A stretch of 64,000 nt of DNA. Origin: Streptomyces rugosispiralis (GTDB lineage Bacteria; Actinomycetota; Actinomycetes; Streptomycetales; Streptomycetaceae). The position numbers and the translations under genes were made by a program. Shown one piece after another: positions 17,634-26,989 of the stretch. The stretch covers positions 1 through 64,000 of the forward strand of contig NZ_JANIAA010000035.1 of assembly GCF_024505145.1 (NCBI RefSeq), written 5' to 3'. The first letter of the stretch is position 1; the number at the start of each line of letters is the position of its first letter. The notes under the pieces are model-generated. The model was given only the letters and a program-made list of their open reading frames with translations, was not told where the DNA came from and did no database searches.

Positions 17634-17999
17634 TATTTTCGCACATTCTTTCGCCCGGCCCGAATGTTTCTGGGTTGACGTATCGACCTTACCCCCGGTC
17701 GAGAGCGGTCTCTTTGACTAGAACGTGTTTCAGGCAATTTTGAAAATAAGCGTGGCCGACCCCGCTGGGGCGTCCTCGCCGGAACCCCGGAACCCGCTGG
17801 ACCCGCCGGAACCTTACGGAACCTTGGGGAACCTCGCGGGCGGACCGGCTGGGGGCCGACGGGAGCCGGCGCGGCACGAGCCCCGCGCCCGCGCCAACAG
17901 CCGCCGCCCGTCCTGGGCGGAGCCCCGCCCGCGTCGCTCGGATAGCATGATCCGAACTCACGACGAGCGCCCCCATCGCCCGCCCTTCACCGGAAAACC
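17634..17999. other. Divergent intergenic region of about 366 bases
   Basis: It separates the BAHD gene (minus) from the PAP2 gene (plus). The stretch 17634-17760 is AT-richer than the window average and holds a KstR-like box. The stretch 17765-17945 is GC-rich with repeated GGAACC/CCGGAACC words and shows no convincing gene on either strand. Confidence 0.6.
17719..17732. promoter_or_regulatory. KstR-like operator before the BAHD gene
   Basis: TAGAACGTGTTTCA matches the published KstR consensus TnnAACnnGTTnnA at every fixed position. It is about 86 bases upstream of the BAHD acyltransferase start. The window encodes a KstR-like repressor at 60255-60869. Confidence 0.55.
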
Positions 18000-19433
18000 G
18001 TGCTATCCGGTGCGAAGAGTGACCTACAACCCACATCTAGCAAATCGGCCAAACAATTGATTCCTATAGCATCGCGGGTGTTTTCGCGAATAAACAGCAG
18101 AATAACGTTCACCGCGTGGCGCCGACCACGGGTGATGCTGTGGGCCACGGCTGGTGTGGCGCTCCTCGGGTTCCTCGTCGCGCTGGAGTTCACCGCGCGC
18201 CGTTACGGCTTGTCGGGGCCGATGGCCGGTCAGGCGCGAGAGGTGATATTCGCCCCCAAATCGGGCTTTCTGCTGTACGCCGGTATGGGCTTGATGATGG
18301 TGGTGCTCACCTGGCGGGAGCGGTTCATCGCGGCCGGTGCCGCGATCGGCATCGACATCGTCATCTTCGTGATGCGGTGGGTGGCCGACGCGAAGGTGAC
18401 CGAGGGGCACCCCTTCGGCAATGGCGCGTTGTGGGTGATGCTGGGCTGTGCGGTCATCGCGGTCACGCGCCGTACCGGCCGGGAACGCGCCCTGCTGCTG
18501 AAGGGCGTCGGGCTGGGGCTGCTGCTGGTGGCCGGCCGTAAGACCGGCGACACCTGGCTGCTCATCACGGCGAAGACCCGCCCGGCGGTGCTCGATCCGT
18601 ACCTGGCGACCGCCGATCACGCGCTGGGGAACCCGTCGTGGCTGGCGGGCCGGATCGTCGAGGCCATGGGCCCGGTCGGCGCCCATATCCTCGACTACGT
18701 CTACATTCAGCTTCCGGTGGCCGCGGTCATCGTCTCGATCTATCAACTGCGCAAAGTGGCGGCCGAACGCCGCTTCCCGCGCCACCATCTGGTGCGCACC
18801 TTTCTGGCCATCGGGCTCCTCGGGCCGGCCATCTACATGGTCTTCCCGGTGGTCGGACCGATCTTCGCCTACGGCGGCGGCGCCTTTGGCACCGGCGGCG
18901 AGCACTGGGCGTTGGCCAACCTGTGGCCGCACACCCCGCCGCCCATCAGCGTCCCGCATGCGATGCCCTTCGACGAGGTCACGCCGCGTAACTGCATGCC
19001 CAGTCTGCATACGGCATGGGCCACCTCGATCTTCATCCATTCCCGCCAGGGCCCGCGAATCCTGCGGTACGCGGGAACGTTCTGGCTGGTCGCCACGCTC
19101 GGCGCGACGCTGGGATTCGGCTACCACTACGGCGTGGATCTCGTCGCCGGTGTGGTCTTCGCGCTCACGATCGAGGCGGCGCTGCGCTCGCTCGCACGTG
19201 GCTGGGACCGGTCGGGTACCCAACTGGTCGCCCACGGCGCGGCGGTCTTCGCCGCCCTCCTGGTGGCCTACCGCTATCTGCCGGTGGACATGGCCAGACA
19301 CCCATGGCTGTTCGGACCCCTTCTCCTGCTGGCGATGGGCTCGGTGATCCATGGCTATGTACGGACCACCAGGCTGTGGGAGCCGAAGGCCGTACCGGCG
19401 CTGCGGCCGGAACCGCGGCCCGAGATGGTGTGA
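18000..19433 (+). CDS. Multi-helix PAP2 superfamily phosphatase
   Basis: Up to 477 residues with about ten membrane helices. The C-terminal part carries the PAP2 signature: CMPSLHTAWATS (motif 2, catalytic His) and GYHYGVDLVAG (motif 3, His and Asp). The probable reaction is dephosphorylation of, or phosphotransfer from, a lipid phosphate at the outer face of the membrane. The N-terminal half is extra membrane sequence of unknown role. The start is uncertain: GTG at 18000 is used, but GTG at 18078 is also possible, and neither has a strong Shine-Dalgarno. Confidence 0.75.
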   Translation: MLSGAKSDLQPTSSKSAKQLIPIASRVFSRINSRITFTAWRRPRVMLWATAGVALLGFLVALEFTARRYGLSGPMAGQAREVIFAPKSGFLLYAGMGLMMVVLTWRERFIAAGAAIGIDIVIFVMRWVADAKVTEGHPFGNGALWVMLGCAVIAVTRRTGRERALLLKGVGLGLLLVAGRKTGDTWLLITAKTRPAVLDPYLATADHALGNPSWLAGRIVEAMGPVGAHILDYVYIQLPVAAVIVSIYQLRKVAAERRFPRHHLVRTFLAIGLLGPAIYMVFPVVGPIFAYGGGAFGTGGEHWALANLWPHTPPPISVPHAMPFDEVTPRNCMPSLHTAWATSIFIHSRQGPRILRYAGTFWLVATLGATLGFGYHYGVDLVAGVVFALTIEAALRSLARGWDRSGTQLVAHGAAVFAALLVAYRYLPVDMARHPWLFGPLLLLAMGSVIHGYVRTTRLWEPKAVPALRPEPRPEMV

Positions 19434-19450
19434 GCCGTGTCGACCGTAAG

Positions 19451-19518
19451 GCGGCCATGAGACGGCCATGAGACGGCCATGAAGACGGCCATGAAGACGG
19501 CCATGAAGACGGCCATAG
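19451..19518. repeat. Tandem array of 11-12 base units
   Basis: About six copies of GACGGCCATGA(A) follow the PAP2 stop codon. The first copies are 11 bases, the later ones 12. Each unit contains an ATG, but no ribosome binding site or continuing gene follows. Confidence 0.8.
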
Positions 19519-19652
19519 GGCGGCGGCTCCCGAGGCGGTTAGCGATGCGTTAGCCGATCGCCAGAGGATCATCAGCGGCGGCGGACAGCCTTGGTGTCAC
19601 GGGCCCCCGAAACGCAGGGACGGGGCCACCCGCGCCAACAGGAGGGAGTCTC

Positions 19653-20963
19653 ATGTCACGCCGCACCGGACATCGCCACGCTCGTAAGGTCGCCACCGCC
19701 GCGGTGGCCGCCGTCGCCGCGTTCGGGCTGGCCGCCTGCCAGGACACGTCGGACGGTGCCTCCGGAGCCGCGTCCTCCACCGCCTCCCAGGACTCCGGCG
19801 CCAAGGGCTCCGGCTCCCAGGGCTCCGGCTCCCCCGACGCGGAGGCGAAGAACGGGGAGGGCAGCGCGGCGGCCCTGCGGAAGACGGACCCCAAGCCGCT
19901 GCGCGACGGCGCGGGCCTCTACCCCCGGGCGATCCGCCTGGAGCACAGCGGGAAGGACAACGGCCGCGTGCTCGCCTCGACCGTCGTCCCCAACGGCGGC
20001 AACGGCATCGGCGCCATTCAGGAGAGCACCGACGGCGGAGCGAACTTCAACCAGGTGGGCACCATCGCCGACCCCGCGTCCGCCGACGGCAAGGGGCTGT
20101 GCTGCTCGGTCCTCTACGAACTGCCGCAACAGGTCGGCGACATGCCGGCCGGCACACTGCTGTGGGCCGCCTCCTTCGGCCAGGACGTACCCAAAGCCGA
20201 CCGCCACATGTCGATACGCGTGTTCAAGAGCACGGACGTGGGACGCAACTGGACCCATCTGTCCACGGTCGCCTCCGCGCCGGACGCCAACGGGCTGTGG
20301 GAGCCGGAGTTCTCCATCGACGCCGACGGCAACCTGGTCTGCCACTACTCCGACGAGACCGATCCGAACCACAGTCAGAAGCTCGTCGCCGCACGCTCAC
20401 GGGACGGCGTCTCATGGGACGGCCCGCATGACACCGTCGCCAGTGCCCCGGTCTCCGACCGCCCCGGAATGGCGGTCGTACGGAAGCTGCCGAACGGCAC
20501 GTACGTCATGACGTACGAGATCTGCTCCGACGACCCCAAGTTCTCCTGCGTCGTCCACTACCGCACCTCGCCCGACGGCTGGGACTGGGGCGACCCCGCC
20601 AACCTCGGCACCCGGCCCCAGACGGCGGACGGCAAGTACTTCAAGCACGCGCCGACCCTGGCCTGGACGCCGGAGGAGGGAAATCCGCAGGGCAAACTGT
20701 TGCTGGTCGGACAGGTGATGTACAACGCGGATGGCAGCAAGGCCGAGGGCAGCGGCCGCACGGTCTGGACCAACAGCAAGGGCGGAGAGGGCGCCTGGAA
20801 GGAGATCCCGGCCCCCGTCTCCGTGAAGTCGGACAAGGTCGACTTCTGCCCCAACTACAGCTCCAGCCTGCTGCCCTCGGCCGACGGACACCAGCTACTG
20901 GAGATCGCGACCGACTACGACGGCGGAGTGTGCCGCCCGTACCACGGCACGAATGGCATGTGA
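19653..20963 (+). CDS. Lipoprotein with sialidase-like (BNR/Asp-box) beta-propeller
   Basis: A 436-residue exported lipoprotein. The signal peptide ends in the lipobox LAAC with Cys29, and a Ser/Gly-rich tether follows (about 30-75). The remainder contains Asp-box patterns STDGGANF and STDVGRNW and WEPEFSIDADGNLVCHYSDE, the features of the six-bladed exo-alpha-sialidase-like fold. The catalytic Arg triad and Tyr of true sialidases cannot be confirmed. Two nearby Cys pairs may form disulfides. It is probably a surface glycan hydrolase or glycan-binding protein. ATG has GGAGGGAG upstream. Confidence 0.8.
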   Translation: MSRRTGHRHARKVATAAVAAVAAFGLAACQDTSDGASGAASSTASQDSGAKGSGSQGSGSPDAEAKNGEGSAAALRKTDPKPLRDGAGLYPRAIRLEHSGKDNGRVLASTVVPNGGNGIGAIQESTDGGANFNQVGTIADPASADGKGLCCSVLYELPQQVGDMPAGTLLWAASFGQDVPKADRHMSIRVFKSTDVGRNWTHLSTVASAPDANGLWEPEFSIDADGNLVCHYSDETDPNHSQKLVAARSRDGVSWDGPHDTVASAPVSDRPGMAVVRKLPNGTYVMTYEICSDDPKFSCVVHYRTSPDGWDWGDPANLGTRPQTADGKYFKHAPTLAWTPEEGNPQGKLLLVGQVMYNADGSKAEGSGRTVWTNSKGGEGAWKEIPAPVSVKSDKVDFCPNYSSSLLPSADGHQLLEIATDYDGGVCRPYHGTNGM

Positions 20964-21034
20964 CCCCCGACCGTTGACCGGCCCCCGCCGATATCCGCTG
21001 TACCGGGCGCCCATGCGTCGAAAGACTGTCCGGC

Positions 21035-21649
21035 ATGGAGTTCTTCTGCTACCACCGCGACCGGCCCGGCTCGCCGGCTCTGCGCCAAGAGCTGGTCGAA
21101 GAACACTGGTCCTACATGGACCGGTATGCGTCGGAGATGATCGCCCGAGGACCGACCCTCTCCGACACCGGCGGGGTGCCGACCGGCAGCGTGCACATCG
21201 TGGACCTGCCCGACCCGGCAGCCGCCCGCTCGTTCGTCTTCGACGAGCCGGGCTACCAGGCCGGTGTGTACCGGGACGTACTGTTGCGGCGGTGGCGCAA
21301 TGTGCTGGGGCGCACGATGTGGGAATTCCCCGGGGGCCGGACCGGGGGCAACCGATTCCTGGTGCTCGGCCTGGGCTCGGGCGAGCCCGCCGACGTCGCC
21401 GTGCCCGCCGACCGGGATGAGCTGATCGTCTACGGGCCACTCCTGTCCGACGACGAAAGCACGTGGCTGGGTACGGCGGCACTGGTCCGAGCACCCGACC
21501 CGGAGACGGCCCGCGCTGTCCTGACCCCGGACCGGTACGCGGACATCGAGGTCCACCGCTGGCAGTTCGGCGGGCGGCCGTCGCCCGCTGTGGTGCGTGC
21601 GGGATCACTCACGGGAGGATCTGGCGTTTCTGGAAGATCTCTCCCATGA
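21035..21649 (+). CDS. YciI family protein with two tandem domains
   Basis: A 204-residue protein. The first domain (about 1-95) has the YciI pattern: an early FFCYHRDRPGS, then EEHWSYMDRYASEMIARGP, and GSVHIVDLPDPAAARSFV. A second shorter copy (about 125-180) has DELIVYGPLLSDD and ALVRAPDPETARAVLT. YciI domains are small dimeric ferredoxin-like folds; some take part in dehalogenation or other small-molecule chemistry, most are uncharacterised. A conserved His/Asp pair is visible in domain one only. No operon partner. Confidence 0.75.
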   Translation: MEFFCYHRDRPGSPALRQELVEEHWSYMDRYASEMIARGPTLSDTGGVPTGSVHIVDLPDPAAARSFVFDEPGYQAGVYRDVLLRRWRNVLGRTMWEFPGGRTGGNRFLVLGLGSGEPADVAVPADRDELIVYGPLLSDDESTWLGTAALVRAPDPETARAVLTPDRYADIEVHRWQFGGRPSPAVVRAGSLTGGSGVSGRSLP

Positions 21650-21826
21650 GGGCGAGGAGATCGCCCTGCCCGCGCCCGAGTTCAGCGTTCCCTTGTTGTC
21701 TGAGCAGAGGGGGACTGGCATGGCGTATGTCGGGGTGCGGCGGTTGTCCTTGACTTTTCTCGGCAGAACGGGTCGACATCTGTGAACCCCGCCTGCCAGA
21801 GCGGCTTCATCACGTCCGTTCACGTA

Positions 21827-22268
21827 TCACAGCGTGGTCCGACCCGAGGAGATTCCGGGTGCGGCGGGTGCCGACCAGTCCCTTCGCTTGCGATGGAGCG
21901 GTCCCCCGAGAGATTCGCGAGGAACGCGCTCATACCGATGATCGTAAGTCCCCCGGATGGCGTGCGCGAAGTCGGCTCCACGCGCCTCGTTGAGCCTGAG
22001 TATCCGATCAGTGATGGCCGGTGATTCAGTCGCTTCCGGCGAATCCGTTGGCGGTGCTACTCGTACCGCGATGTCGGCCAGTTCCCCGTTTGTTTCGAGC
22101 AGGTGGTCCAACGCCGTGACGAGTTGCCTCGACGGCTGCTGCTTTCCCCCGAGCACGCGGGACAGATAAGCGTGGTCGTAGTTCAGGTGGCGGGCGACCG
22201 CCCGCACGCTCATGTTCCGGTCACGGATCAGGTCGCGGACTCTCTGGCTGAACTCCCCCGCTGTTCAC
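21827..22268 (-). pseudogene. XRE-type HTH regulator, frameshifted and truncated
   Basis: The frame ending at 21827 encodes MSVRAVARHLNYDHAYLSR and VLGGKQQPSRQLVTALD, the C-terminal part of an XRE HTH. The missing first helix (GEFSQRVRDLIRDRN) lies directly upstream in frame but has no start codon. Removing one G from the five-base run at 22255-22259 joins it to a GTG at 22268. After the HTH only about 60 degenerate residues follow, whereas relatives have about 250 more with TPR repeats. A sequencing error in the homopolymer is possible, but the shortened C-terminus supports decay. Confidence 0.55.
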
Positions 22269-22386
22269 GGTGAAGGGCCGCGCGATGATGACCATGCGCG
22301 TGTCGCGGGACGGCGGGAGGACCTCCGCCAGCCCTTCTGGCCTTGGCCAGGGGGCCGGCGGTGGTGGCAGTGGCAAGGGGCCCGGG

Positions 22387-22581
22387 TCAGCCCTGCTTGG
22401 GCGCGGCCTGCTGGACGACCTCGAAGGACCACAGCGTGGAGCCCGAGGCGGCGGGCTTCTGCTTCGGGGCGTCCTCGCCGCCGCGCTGGTGGGCGGCCTT
22501 CATGGGGCCCTCCATCCACGCCTGGAAGTCCTCCTCGCTGCGCCAGCGGGTGTAGACGAGGTACCTGTCGGTGCCCTCGAC
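22387..22581 (-). pseudogene. 3' part of a split antibiotic biosynthesis monooxygenase (ABM) gene
   Basis: On the minus strand this encodes the last 65 or so residues of a small ABM-fold protein (YLVYTRWRSEEDFQAWMEGP to the stop at 22387). The first residues of the gene lie 8 kb away at about 30548-30677, in the same orientation. The break falls at the same codons in both pieces (after ELLRP), exactly at the left end of the integrated element. The pieces therefore represent one chromosomal gene split by integration. Confidence 0.88.
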
Positions 22582-22605
22582 CGGGCAGCAGGTTCGCGAA
22601 TGTAC
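22560..22605. other. attL, left attachment site of the integrated element
   Basis: The ABM gene sequence runs to about 22581 and element sequence begins after the shared core CGGGC (22582-22586). The element arm AGCAGGTTCGCGAATGTAC (22587-22605) is, in part, an inverted copy of the arm at attR. The integrase gene starts 11 bases further in, as usual for serine recombinases. Confidence 0.8.
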
Positions 22606-22615
22606 CTTTGCCCGC

Positions 22616-24262
22616 ATGGCAGATGACGACCTCCTGACGCGGGCGCAATGGGGCAACCTCACCGGGCAGAACTGGGCGGTACTCGCCCGGCTGTCCACCG
22701 ATGAGAGTGATGGCGAAGCCGCCGAGGACGTACCGGAGCACGGCCGACGCGCGCCGCTCACCGGCCGGGACATCAAGAGCACCGAAGAGCAGGACCGGGA
22801 CGGGCGGAAGTTCGTGGAGAAGCGCGGTGGGCGCGTCGTTCACACCTACTTCGAGCCCGACACGTCGGCATGGAGGAAGCGGCGCGTACGAGAGCCTGAT
22901 GGCCGGATCGTGTATCGCGTCGTGCGGCCGATCTTCGAAGGCGCCTTGGACGACTTGAAGGCCGGGCAGGCACCCAACGGCGAACGGCTCGATGGGCTCA
23001 TCGTCTATGACATCGACCGCCTTACGCGGGACCCGCGCCACCTCGAAGACGCTATCGACGTCGTAGAGCGAAGCCGACGCCCGATCCTCGACATCACGGG
23101 GAGCCTCGATCTGCTCACGGAGAACGGCCGTGCCGTCGCCCGCCTGGTGGTCACCATGAGCAACAAGCAATCCGCCGATACGGCACGGCGGGTGCGGCGT
23201 AAGCATCGTGCCCTGGAACGCGAGGGGATACCCACCGGAGGCGCCCGGCCGTTCGGCTGGAATGACGACAAACGCACGCTTCACCCGGACGAGTCGAAGC
23301 ACATCCGCAAGGCGGTCGAGCGCATATTGGGCGGTGCTCCGTTCCGGGCGATTCCGCTTGAGTGGAACGAAGCGGGGGTGATGACGCCCAGGGGCAACAA
23401 GTGGACGCCGAGCAAGGTAAAGGAGATGTTCCGGAACCCTCGGCTGTGCGGCTACCGGTCACGGAAGGTCTGGCAGACCAACCCGGTTACCGGTGGTGAA
23501 ATGCAGCGCTGGGAGATCGTTCACGACGACGATGGGCACCCCGTGGTCGGTCAGTGGGACCGAATCATCACGGTTGAGGAGTGGCGCGCACTGGTTGACG
23601 TGATCGGGGAGAGCATGGGCCCCGGCGACGGCCACAACAGCCGAAAGTACTTGGGAACGGGGACTCTGCGGTGCGACAAGAACGAGTGCGGCGCAGCCCT
23701 ACGGGTGGTGAAGGCACCCAAGAGCGCGAAGAAGCCCGAAGGGTTCTTCTACTACGCCTGCGCCGACAAGGGGCAGGGCGGATGCGCCGGGACGAAGATT
23801 CCGGGGCCGGAAACGGATGAGGCGATCAAGGAATTGGTGTTCGCCAAATGGGAGGAGGAAGCCGCCCGGCGCGAGGCGGCAGCGGTGCCCCAGGAGTGGA
23901 GCGGCGAGAGCGACCTGGCCCGCGTGCGCGAGGACATCGAGGAAGCCAAGGAAGCCCGCGAACGGCGCATCATCTCCAAGGAGCAGTATTTTTCTCTGCT
24001 CCAGAGGTACACCGCTGAGGAGCGACGCTTGCAGCGGGAGCGGAACCAGTGGTTCAAACGCCGCTACGCCAGCCAGGGTGAGCCCGGCAATCTCCGTGAA
24101 GACTGGGACGGGCTCACCATCGTCGAGAAGCGTTCGCATGTGGAGCAGACACTGACTGCGGTACTCGTCGCGCCAGCGGTCGGCCGACGCAAGCCGGTAC
24201 AGACGCGCTTGACTCCTCTGTTCCGCACCGAGGACGACATTCAGGAGTCCGAGGAAGACTGA
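22616..24262 (+). CDS. Large serine recombinase (phiC31-type integrase)
   Basis: A 548-residue site-specific recombinase. The N-terminal resolvase domain has the nucleophile in ARLSTDE (Ser27) and the supporting IVYDIDRLTRDPRHLED and TMSNKQSADTARRVRRKH. Next comes the recombinase domain with PTGGARPFGW. The zinc ribbon has Cys pairs in LRCDKNECGA and YYACADKGQGGCAG, followed by a coiled coil (about 445-500) needed for synapsis. The gene starts 11 bases inside attL and carries no leader. It should catalyse attP x attB integration into the ABM gene; excision would need a directionality factor that I could not identify. Confidence 0.93.
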   Translation: MADDDLLTRAQWGNLTGQNWAVLARLSTDESDGEAAEDVPEHGRRAPLTGRDIKSTEEQDRDGRKFVEKRGGRVVHTYFEPDTSAWRKRRVREPDGRIVYRVVRPIFEGALDDLKAGQAPNGERLDGLIVYDIDRLTRDPRHLEDAIDVVERSRRPILDITGSLDLLTENGRAVARLVVTMSNKQSADTARRVRRKHRALEREGIPTGGARPFGWNDDKRTLHPDESKHIRKAVERILGGAPFRAIPLEWNEAGVMTPRGNKWTPSKVKEMFRNPRLCGYRSRKVWQTNPVTGGEMQRWEIVHDDDGHPVVGQWDRIITVEEWRALVDVIGESMGPGDGHNSRKYLGTGTLRCDKNECGAALRVVKAPKSAKKPEGFFYYACADKGQGGCAGTKIPGPETDEAIKELVFAKWEEEAARREAAAVPQEWSGESDLARVREDIEEAKEARERRIISKEQYFSLLQRYTAEERRLQRERNQWFKRRYASQGEPGNLREDWDGLTIVEKRSHVEQTLTAVLVAPAVGRRKPVQTRLTPLFRTEDDIQESEED

Positions 24263-24392
24263 CCCGGACGTGGGCGGCGGGTGATCTCAATCCGCAAGGT
24301 CGCGTTGACCCGCCGCCATTTCCGGTCGGACCACTTCGGAGAGCTACGGGCATGAGCACGGGCCCACTCGCGGAGTTCCTCGTTCGGAACGG

Positions 24393-25868
24393 TCACCGGA
24401 TATCACCCCCGTTGTGCCTGATCTCCTCACGGGCGATTTCACGGTTCAGGGCGAGATCCTCGGCGATACCAGCGGCGATGAGCGCGGCGCCGGGGGTGTG
24501 GCCGGAGCCGACGTATCGCCAGGCCGCTTCCGTGACCGCTTCCGGATGCTGGGACGATCCGGCATCGTCGCGCTGGTGCTCGGCGCGTTCGGCGCGCAAC
24601 GCGGCGTACGTGGTGGAGTAGCGCCGGGACTTGGTGAGGATGTGGCCTCGGTAGCCGAGCGTGTGAGCCCATGCGCGCAGTCGCAGGTGTTCCAGTTCGG
24701 GCAGGCCGCCCAGGCGCCAGCAGGTGCCCATCAGGGCGCGCACGTGGCCGGACAGGCGAGCAGTGCGGATGTCCTCCACGGCGCTGACGGGGTGGTCGAG
24801 TCCGGCGGCGGTGTCGGCAGCGCCCTTGGTGACGTACTTGGCCACGTAGGCGGCCACCGCGTCATCCGACAGCCCCGTGCCATCACCGAAGGAGCGGATC
24901 GGCCGGACGTCGAGTTCTGTCCCCCAGTCGAGGACTTCCGTCCCGTAGGCGGAGGACTCGGGAACCCGGACGGTCGCGGAGGTGGCAGCGCCGCGTACGG
25001 CGTCGGCGAGCAGTTCCGGTGTGGCCCAGGTGGGCGGGACCGTGCCGGGACCGGCGGGGCCGTCCAAGCGCACTACGGCATGGAAGTGGATGGCCGCCCG
25101 CTGCTGGTACTCGGCCACCTTGGCGAACGACACCACCAGGTGAGCACCCAGCCGGGACCGGGGGAGGCCAGCAGCCGAAGCGAGGTGGCGGCGTACGGCG
25201 GTGGTGAAACGGTCCCACAGCCGCCCGGCGTGCGCGTGCCACAGGGCATGTCCGGGGTAGTCGTAGCAGGCCGGGCACACGGGCTGTCCGGCCAGCGGAT
25301 CACCGTCACCGTGGCTGCGAGAGCACCCAAGAGGCAGACCGTGCGCACAGTGGGGATCGTCCCGCCGAGGTCGGCAGCGGGAGCCATCATCGCTGATGCG
25401 GTGCACGGGGCCGAAACCGGGCGCTGTCAGCGTGACGAACAGCCGGGGCCGCTCGCGTACCGAGCCGGGCACGGTCTTGCCGCCGGTAAGCCCCGCACGT
25501 ACGAGGTGGAAGGTGTCTCCGGCGTGCAGGCGTGAGCAGGGGGCGCAGACGGTAGCGCGGCGATTACGACACCGTACGGCCAGCCGTTCGCCAGGTTCAC
25601 CGGCCGTGGAGTAGGCGGAGAGCACTTCGCCGGTCTGGGCGTCACGGGTGATCGTGGAGCCGGACAGGTAGACCGGGTGGGCACAGCCACCGATAGCGGT
25701 GATCTGCTCAAGCCAACGGGCGAAGCCCGGATCTTGGACGAGCCGTATCGTGTCGCTGTCCGCTTCGGAGAGCAGCCGCAGGCGCCTTTTGCGCTCCAGC
25801 TCGGTCGAGCGGTCGGCACAGGCAGTTGACAGGGATCGGGAGATTCGGACGCGCGAAGCGTCGGACAA
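24393..25868 (-). CDS. Rolling-circle replication initiator, RepSA/pSAM2 family
   Basis: A 491-residue protein of the actinomycete Rep family. It has a zinc-finger-like Cys-rich part (about 60-205), motif 1 RPRLFVTLTAPGFG (141-154), the HUH metal motif HFHAVVRLDG (His261 and His263) and the Tyr motif YVAKYVTKG (about 341-349). It nicks one strand to start rolling-circle replication of the excised circle. pSAM2-type AICEs use the same protein with a tyrosine integrase; here it goes with a serine recombinase. The start is TTG at 25868 with GGAAGG upstream. It is the last gene of the leftward element block. Confidence 0.88.
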   Translation of the reverse strand: MSDASRVRISRSLSTACADRSTELERKRRLRLLSEADSDTIRLVQDPGFARWLEQITAIGGCAHPVYLSGSTITRDAQTGEVLSAYSTAGEPGERLAVRCRNRRATVCAPCSRLHAGDTFHLVRAGLTGGKTVPGSVRERPRLFVTLTAPGFGPVHRISDDGSRCRPRRDDPHCAHGLPLGCSRSHGDGDPLAGQPVCPACYDYPGHALWHAHAGRLWDRFTTAVRRHLASAAGLPRSRLGAHLVVSFAKVAEYQQRAAIHFHAVVRLDGPAGPGTVPPTWATPELLADAVRGAATSATVRVPESSAYGTEVLDWGTELDVRPIRSFGDGTGLSDDAVAAYVAKYVTKGAADTAAGLDHPVSAVEDIRTARLSGHVRALMGTCWRLGGLPELEHLRLRAWAHTLGYRGHILTKSRRYSTTYAALRAERAEHQRDDAGSSQHPEAVTEAAWRYVGSGHTPGAALIAAGIAEDLALNREIAREEIRHNGGDIR

Positions 25869-26621
25869 GTGTCACCTTCCAGGGGAGCAAGCGCAATCGG
25901 GCCGGAGGGCCGCCGTTCAGGCGTGACCCTTCCTGGTTGCGTCTGACGTCACGTCAGATCGTTCTCGATCGCTTTGGCTGACAGGCGGTCAGCCCGTGCT
26001 CCTCTGGGTTCGTCGGTTGGCCCTTACTGGGCCCTCACTCGTCCCTACATGTTCTCAAGCGTTGCCCACTGACTGCCAGCGAATTTCCACCCGTCAAGCC
26101 CACTGCTCTCACCGGCCACACTCCCGGGGGCCCGTGCCTTCGCACCCCCTGATCGGCCGACCGCCACCGTGCACCCAACGCCTGCACTCAACGACCGGGC
26201 GGAGCGTGGCGGAAACTGTCTTCACTTACTCAAGGGCGCGCCTTCGGCGCGCCGGGCGGTCTGGCCGCCCCGCCGGGCTGCGGCGTGGCCGCCGGTCCCG
26301 GCGGACGCCCACCGCCCACACCCGTCAGCGCACCCGCGATCGTTCGCCGAGGAGCCGACCGCCGTTCGGGGCGGGGGCGTTGTGGCTGGGGCCGACGGCC
26401 TACGCGGCTTTTAGGCAGCCACCACGGGGCGAGCCTCCAAGAACAGGGGGCCGATCGGTCGCAAACGCGGGCAGGATCACAGACCCGCCCGATTCGCCGG
26501 GCCAGCGTAAGGCCCCCTGTTCTCTCGCCCCGTGGCAGCTCCCGCCCAAAAGCCGCTACGGCCGGCGGCGTGCCCACAGCGCGCCGATCCAGCACCGCAC
26601 GCCCGCCACCGGCCACCCCGA
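25869..26621. other. Structured non-coding region, candidate replication or transfer origin of the element
   Basis: About 750 bases with no supported gene between rep and a small element gene. A perfect 8-bp GGCGCGCC/TTC/GGCGCGCC hairpin lies at 26235-26253. Larger nested inverted repeats cover 26382-26580: GAACAGGGGGCC (26441-26452) with GGCCCCCTGTTC (26511-26522), CCACGGGGCGAG (about 26421-26432) with CTCGCCCCGTGG (about 26523-26534), and GCGGCTTTT with AAAAGCCGC further out. The left part 25930-26220 is less structured and contains the rep promoter region. Double- or single-strand origins and oriT are the obvious possibilities. Confidence 0.55.
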
Positions 26622-26912
26622 TCAGCCCGCCCTGCCCAGCCGGGCCGCCGTCACCCGCGCCAGCATCGCCACCTCACGCGCCGACCCCGGAGACAACTCC
26701 AACCGCACCACCCCAGCCCCGTCCGGTCCCGTAGCGGCACGCAGCCGCAGCCCTGCCGCCTCCACGCCGACGAGGCTCAGTGCGTCGCCCAGCTCGGCCG
26801 TCGCTTCCCGGGCGTCCCGCCAGCCGCTCAGGTAGTCCACTCCGCGCACCCATATCCCCGCCTCCAGGTCTGCCGCATCTCCCTCGAATCCGTCGCCGCC
26901 ATGGCCGCACAT
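26622..26912 (-). CDS. Small element protein of unknown function
   Basis: A 96-residue protein. The ATG at 26912 has GAAGGGG about 9 bases upstream, and coding-type composition begins there. The middle resembles an amphipathic domain: DYLSGWRDAREATAELGDAL, then LRLRAATGPDGAGVVRLELS and SAREVAMLARVTAARL. Proteins of this look occur beside rep genes in Streptomyces integrative elements, but I know no function. It lies between the 27.1-28.0 kb small-gene block and rep, all on the minus strand. Confidence 0.6.
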   Translation of the reverse strand: MCGHGGDGFEGDAADLEAGIWVRGVDYLSGWRDAREATAELGDALSLVGVEAAGLRLRAATGPDGAGVVRLELSPGSAREVAMLARVTAARLGRAG

Positions 26913-26989
26913 TTGGTCAAGTCCCCTTCTCTGCAAGTCACCTGACAATCAATGACCGGGCCACGTCGAGCGGGAGCACGACGACGACC

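Noticed and set aside
21597..21785. Small open frame after the YciI gene
   Set aside because: It overlaps the end of the YciI gene, shows no ribosome binding site, and has no recognisable similarity. A decayed gene fragment cannot be excluded.
22387..22581. Annotating the left ABM fragment as an independent small gene
   Set aside because: It has no start of its own, and its missing N-terminal half is found at 30548-30677 on the other side of the element.
25996..26835. Open frame in the element between rep and the small genes
   Set aside because: Composition is Arg/Pro/Ser-rich with no motif or ribosome binding site, and the region is dominated by inverted repeats.
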